In this document: positions 56,101 to 62,100 of the stretch, one piece after another
How the letters are laid out: every line of letters begins with the position of its first letter
Position numbering within the stretch: position 1 is the stretch's first letter
Source: Cyanobium sp. E1_MAG_00006
Lineage (GTDB): Bacteria > Cyanobacteriota > Cyanobacteriia > PCC-6307 > Cyanobiaceae
Assembly (NCBI GenBank): GCA_027488975.1
Contig: JAIYAQ010000006.1
Coordinates: forward strand, 109,640-173,639
DNA length: 64,000 nucleotides
Direction: 5' to 3'
Notes under the pieces: generated by a model
Seen by the model: the letters and a program-made list of their open reading frames with translations, nothing else
What the model was told of the DNA's origin: nothing
Databases searched by the model: none
Position numbers and translations under genes: made by a program

Positions 56101-59100
56101 CCGCCTGGGCTGGGGTGACAACCGGCACCTACTCAGGCTCGGGACAATCGACTGCCCAATGGGTCAAGCGTGCCACAAACATATCCAGCCCCTATGCCCC
56201 CGGAGGAGTGGGGTTGTTTGCCGATCGCATCGTGGTGGAGGCGGAGTACCTCAACATCAACGGCACCATCCAGAGCGGCCGCGACAACCTCAGCCTGAAT
56301 CTCAATGCCACAACGCAGGCAGAAATCACGCGCATGCTGGCCACCCCCGGCACCCCGTCGCGCTTCCTGCTCAGGGAAGCAACCAATATCAATCCAGGCT
56401 TCCTTGTCTTTTACAACAAAGGCGCGAATGGCCAGCCCGGCTACATCGAGGTAGGCGATGCCGGCATTCGCGGAGGCTACATCGAACTGACCGGCAAGAT
56501 CCTCAGCACCGCAGGCGGCACCGTGAGGGCCCTCGGAGGTTACGGCAACATCACCGTCAACAACAGCACCAACAACGATCTGGTGCTCAATGGCCTAGAT
56601 GCCTCCAAGCGCGGCACCGGTGTGATCCTGATCAAAGACAAAGCCCGCGGGAATCCCCTGGTCAGTCTTTACGAGTCGACCGGAGAAGGAATCTATCAGA
56701 ATGGCGCGCTAACCTCATCTACCCTGGGCAACACCTTCACTTACGATGTTGCCAACAACTGGCGTTACGGCTGGACGGTCGGCCTTTCGCTGGAAACAGT
56801 ATCACGCTCCAGTATCAGCAGCAGCTCCTGGTTGTTCTTTGATCTGGGCAGCAATTTCAAGGGTCCCTGGCAGACCACCGAAGTGAGGGACAAGCCCACT
56901 CTCCAAAGTGAATCTGCTTATTACTACCTGGACAACAATATAGGCGAAAACTCTGCCAACGACGACTACACCTACCAGTTGGTCGAGAATAGGGACCCTG
57001 GTCCCGTCAGAGAGACTTCTAAGAGGGTCACTAAGACCTGGTACGGCAAGAAGACCGTTCATGTCAGCTACATGCAGGTCACCGGGGTCACGCAGGAGAT
57101 CCGCCATTCGATCGAGGCTGATCGCGATGTGAGCCTGCAGTTCTATGGCGCCTCTGAAGGTCGCATCGATATCGCCAGCACCGGCACTGGCAAGGTCACG
57201 CTTAAGGGTCAGGTGCTCAATCCAACAGGCGCCACCACGATTAGCTCCAACCGAAGCATCGAAAGCCAGGGGGACAACGCACTGGTGGCTGGTCGTCAGC
57301 TCACACTAGCGGCGTCCAATTCCATCGGCGCAGCCGCGACGAACCCGATCCGCACCAGGGTCACCGACACGGTGCTCGGCGATAAGGACAACTTCGGTGT
57401 CCGCGTCATCGCCGGTGGTTCCGAGAAGAAGAACTACATCTACAACGGTGTGGGAGGACTGAATGCCACCTCCACCGGGGGATCCATCTTCATCGCCGAG
57501 CAGCAAAATGATCTTCCGATCCACCAGATCAAGGCCCTCGCGGGCGGAAATGTCCTGCTTTCGGCACCGGGTTCGATCAAGGCGGCAAACAGTGCGGTCA
57601 ACACCGCTGTCACCACCAGCATCGATGCCGGCACGATCACTCTGCTTGCTGGCCGCTCCTTGGATGCAATCCTGCCTGAGGGAGGCACTTCAGCTGAACC
57701 GACTGTCGCCATTGGCTCAGCCACCTACACCACGACAGCGAAGGGAGCTGGTGGCATCGGCACCGCTTCCAATCGGATCATCCTGAATTCCGGGCTGATT
57801 TCACCCAACACGGGCAAGGTCAGCGCGGCAGCCAGTGGTGATGTCTACCTGCGGGAAGCCGACGGCGATCTTCGGATTCATAGCATCAGCAGTGGCGGCA
57901 GAGTGGATCTCCATATCCCCAACGGTCATCTCATCGATGCAAACCGCATCGCTAGCCGCGATGACCGCACCTATGAACAACTAAAGGGGGGGGTTTGGGC
58001 GGATCTTTCCCTAACTCGTGATACCGGTGCGCTCGCCAAGATCGAAGCCGCCAAAGTGACGCTGCGTGCCACCAAGGAGAGCGAGTACGAAACCTACTGG
58101 AGCTGGAGGGGACAGCAATCCAATCCCAGCACGTTTGATTCCGATTTCATCCCCGTTTCCAGCGCTGAAGAGGCCTGGTACCGCGAATACTACGCAGGCT
58201 TGGGGTATAACGCCGCTTCGATCGATACTGCAATCACAACCCTGCGTAACTCTCGCAAGCAACAGTATGCCGATCTGCATGCGAAGTACGGCAGCTATGG
58301 AAGTGCCTATCAGAGCCAAAGTCGCGTTGAGCTGAGTTCCTTGCAGCTTGCCACTGACAACAGCGATCGAATCCTCTTCGCTGCTCCTCATGGCTATATA
58401 AATGGCGACAAGGTCGTTTACCGCAGCAATGGCAACAATGCCATTCAGCTCAGCAACGGCAGCAGCCTCGTTGATGGTGGCATCTATTACGTGCGCGATG
58501 TAGACGCCACCAGCCTTCGTCTGGCAGCTTCAGCAACGGGAGCTGCTCTTGATCTCAAGTCCGCGCAGTCGCTTGACACCCAGTTCGGCTCTCAGATCCT
58601 GCGTAAGGGCTTCATCTATGAGCTATCGGCGGAAGAGGAGTCAGCGCTGACATCCAGCTTCAAGATCTGGAGCGAGTCAGAGTTGCTGTTCGCTGTCAAT
58701 GAAGGGCTGCTGAAGGAAGTTTCTGATACCACTGTATTGGTGGAGGATCCGAACATCACAGCCGCGTCAATCACCGTTAATGCATCTGGCCAGATCGGTC
58801 AGGCCAGCGGCGTGATGGACATTGATTTGCTGGCCCTCAAGGAGCCAGGTGTCACCCAGACGATGACGCTGAACGGATCCAGCTTGACCCGCACTGTCGG
58901 CGACTGGTCAAGCAACTTTGCAGCTGGCAAGCAGATCTTCCTAGAAGGCAGTCAAGCGGGTAACAGCGGTGCCTATGTGATAGTTAACAAGTCGGGCAAA
59001 ACGCTCAATCTGCAGCAAGTCGGTGGTACTGCTGTTTCCTTCAGCGCTGAAACAGTCAATGCCACGGTGTCCATCACCCTCACCGACGATGAACGGGTGA

Positions 59101-62100
59101 ATCTCGCGGCTGCCGAACGCGGTGATCTTAGTTATCTCTCTAAGAAGCCGCTGAGCATCATTGCCAATTTTGTCGTTAGCAATAACACCCTCACTCGACA
59201 GTCTGGCTCCCTCGATACTACAAGTTTCAGCAGTGTTTTTGCTGTCGACGATAAGGTACAGGTTGTAGGCACCAGTTCCAACGCCACATTCAAGAGCAAC
59301 TATCTCGAGGTCGCTGCTGTCAGTGCCAACTCCCTGACGTTCAAATCACTGCGCCCATTGGTTGCCAATGAGAATAGAGTTACTGTCTCGATTGCACCGG
59401 TTGCTACTGTCGCTTCTACCGCTGTCACCGCCAGAATCAATTTGGTCGATGACGTCAACGTCAGTGTAACAGGCACGATCGATGTAGTTGCCGGCCGGCA
59501 GCTCTTCCTTGGTTCTGAGGGTAACGGCAATCTGGGTACAATCACGGCCGGGGATGAGACCACAGGCGCAGAAGCACGGCTCAAGTTCGGTGGCTCTCTT
59601 GCCCGAGTGAGCAATGCCACGGCCACCCAGATTGTCCGATCCGCCGATCTAGTTTTGGAGGCTTCCGGTGGACCGATCGGCTCCAGTGCCAATCCCTTCA
59701 CCATAAACCTGTTGGGCAGTGGAGTGCTGACGGCGCGCTCCAGCGCCGATATTTACTTGCGTGAGAGCGCCGGTAATCTTCAGCTCGCTAGTGTTTTTGC
59801 AGCCAGTGGTCTTATTGATCTGAGCACCGCTGTCGGCTCGATCGTGGATGGTGTCAACAATGACTACGTCAAAATCAAGGCGCCCCAGATTCGACTGAAT
59901 GCGGTTGGAGGCACCATTGGAGAGCTAGATGATTACCTGGAAACAGACGTCAGCTACGACTTGCTCACTGGAGCTGATTTCAACGTTAGCGGCTCAGGCA
60001 CAGGCTCACTGACGCTGACTGCGGACCAATCAATCTGGCTCAATGAACTGCAGGGCAACCTGGCGATTCGCAACGTTCTCTCGCGCACGGGTGATGTTGA
60101 TCTCAAGGCCTATGGGTCGATCATCGATGCTGTTGATCTCAGTAATGAGCTGAATCCAAACTCTTCTCAGGTTGCCGTTTCTAGTTCTAAATCAGGAATT
60201 GACATCACAGCGCGCAGTATTCGCCTAGAGTCGTTGTATGGAGGCATCGGCGAGGCAGGCAACGAACTCGATATCAACAGTTCTTATAGCGACGCCGGCA
60301 CGCTCACGATTGCAGGAACGAAGGGGGACGTGCGTCTGATCGAGGTCACAGGTGATCTAAACCTCAACACGATTTACGGCGGACCCGATCTCAATGGTGA
60401 ACCAACCACCACTTACCTCTCGGCTCTGACAGGCAGAATCCTCAACCGATCTGTCGATGGCAGTGCCAACATCAGGTCTGGCAGAACCTGGCTTTACGCC
60501 AGTGGCACGATCGGAGAATCCGGGCTTGCGATCCACTCGATCACCAGTGCCCTCGAGGCAGTCTCCACCACAGGCTTGGTCAATCTCAGCAATACCGGGC
60601 TACTTCAGCTGGGTGGAATCACAGCGTCTCAAAGCAGCGTTGATGCCAGCGGCACCGTCAGTATTCTGGCCCACAGTCCCATCATCATTGCCAAAAATGT
60701 CAAGGCCGGTGGCGATCTGACGATCGTTGCTGATGACAGTGCAGACATCGGTGATGACGTCACCATTTCCACTGGCATCGTGCTGGAGTCCACCGGCGGA
60801 AATATCGACATTATTGCCGGTGACAACCTCACCATCCAATCGGGAGTCACGATCAAGGCCAAGAACCGTGTTGTGCTGGTAGCCGATCTGCGCAAGGACG
60901 AGAATGAGTCAGCAACGGTGCTTGGCGATATCTCCATCAGTTCCAGCATCATTGAGTCGACTGACAGCTTTGTGACGTTCCGCTCCTCCGGCGCAACGAC
61001 CATCAGCAACTCGACGCTCAAGGGAAGATCGATCGCCGGCACTACTGACCAGCGTGATCTCGCGATTGATGCGAGCAGCTTCTTGCAAGTCTCTGGAGAT
61101 CTATCGGGCGATCTGACCCTTACCTCCGGCCGGGATCTTGCGATCAGAGCTGCTGCATTAACAGTTACAGGCAGTAATAAGAAGCTCAGTCTCCGTGCTG
61201 CCCGAGATTTATCAACCACAACGGCAAGCACATTGGTCTCCGCCGGTGACATTGAACTGTTCTCTGACTACCTCGGCGTCACTGATGCTGAGGGATCAAT
61301 TCTCACCGTTCGAGGTTCCGTGAAAGCCACGAGGTCCATCACGATCGCAGGTGGCCGCGAAGATGACGTCATTACTTTGAAGGATCTATCCAAGCTGGAA
61401 GGCAAAACCACTGTTTATGGTGCACGAGACACCCTGGCAGGTGGGGGCGATTCGTTCATCATCACCGATCTGCCTGGCGGAACAGATATTACCATTGATG
61501 GTCGCGGTGGCAGCGATCAATACACAATCACAGTTCAGGGAACTGTTGCATTGGCTCCCGATTACAGCATCTACCTGCTGGATACAGGTACTGACGGTAG
61601 CGATCAGGCCACAATCCAGACCAATCTCACGGCATCCACTGCTGATGCTGTTCTGGTGCGCAGCGTGGCGTCCCTCCCCGGGATCACCACCAACGCCAAA
61701 CTGGGCTTGCTTGCCTTCCTGATTCCAGATAGCTCCGACTACAAATCTGTTGACCAGCGCGTTTACCTCTCCTCCAATCTTGAGAGCTTATCCCTGTCTA
61801 CCGGTGCTGGAGGCGACCGGATTTGGATTGATGACACCGTATGTAGTCTTGACGTAGATGCTGGATCTGGTTCAGATCTCTTCGTCTCCGGGCAGGTCAC
61901 TGCAGACAGCTCGGATAACCCAGGAGTGGCGCTGACAACCGGTGTTCAGCACACCACCACGCTCAGGGGTGGCGGTGGTGATGATCAATTTGTGGTGCAC
62001 AGCAACAGTGCTGCCCTGACACTTGAGGGGGGATCGGGGAACGACCAGTTCACCATCCTGAGTTATGCCACCACCTCCAGCACCAGTAATCCCGCCAGCT

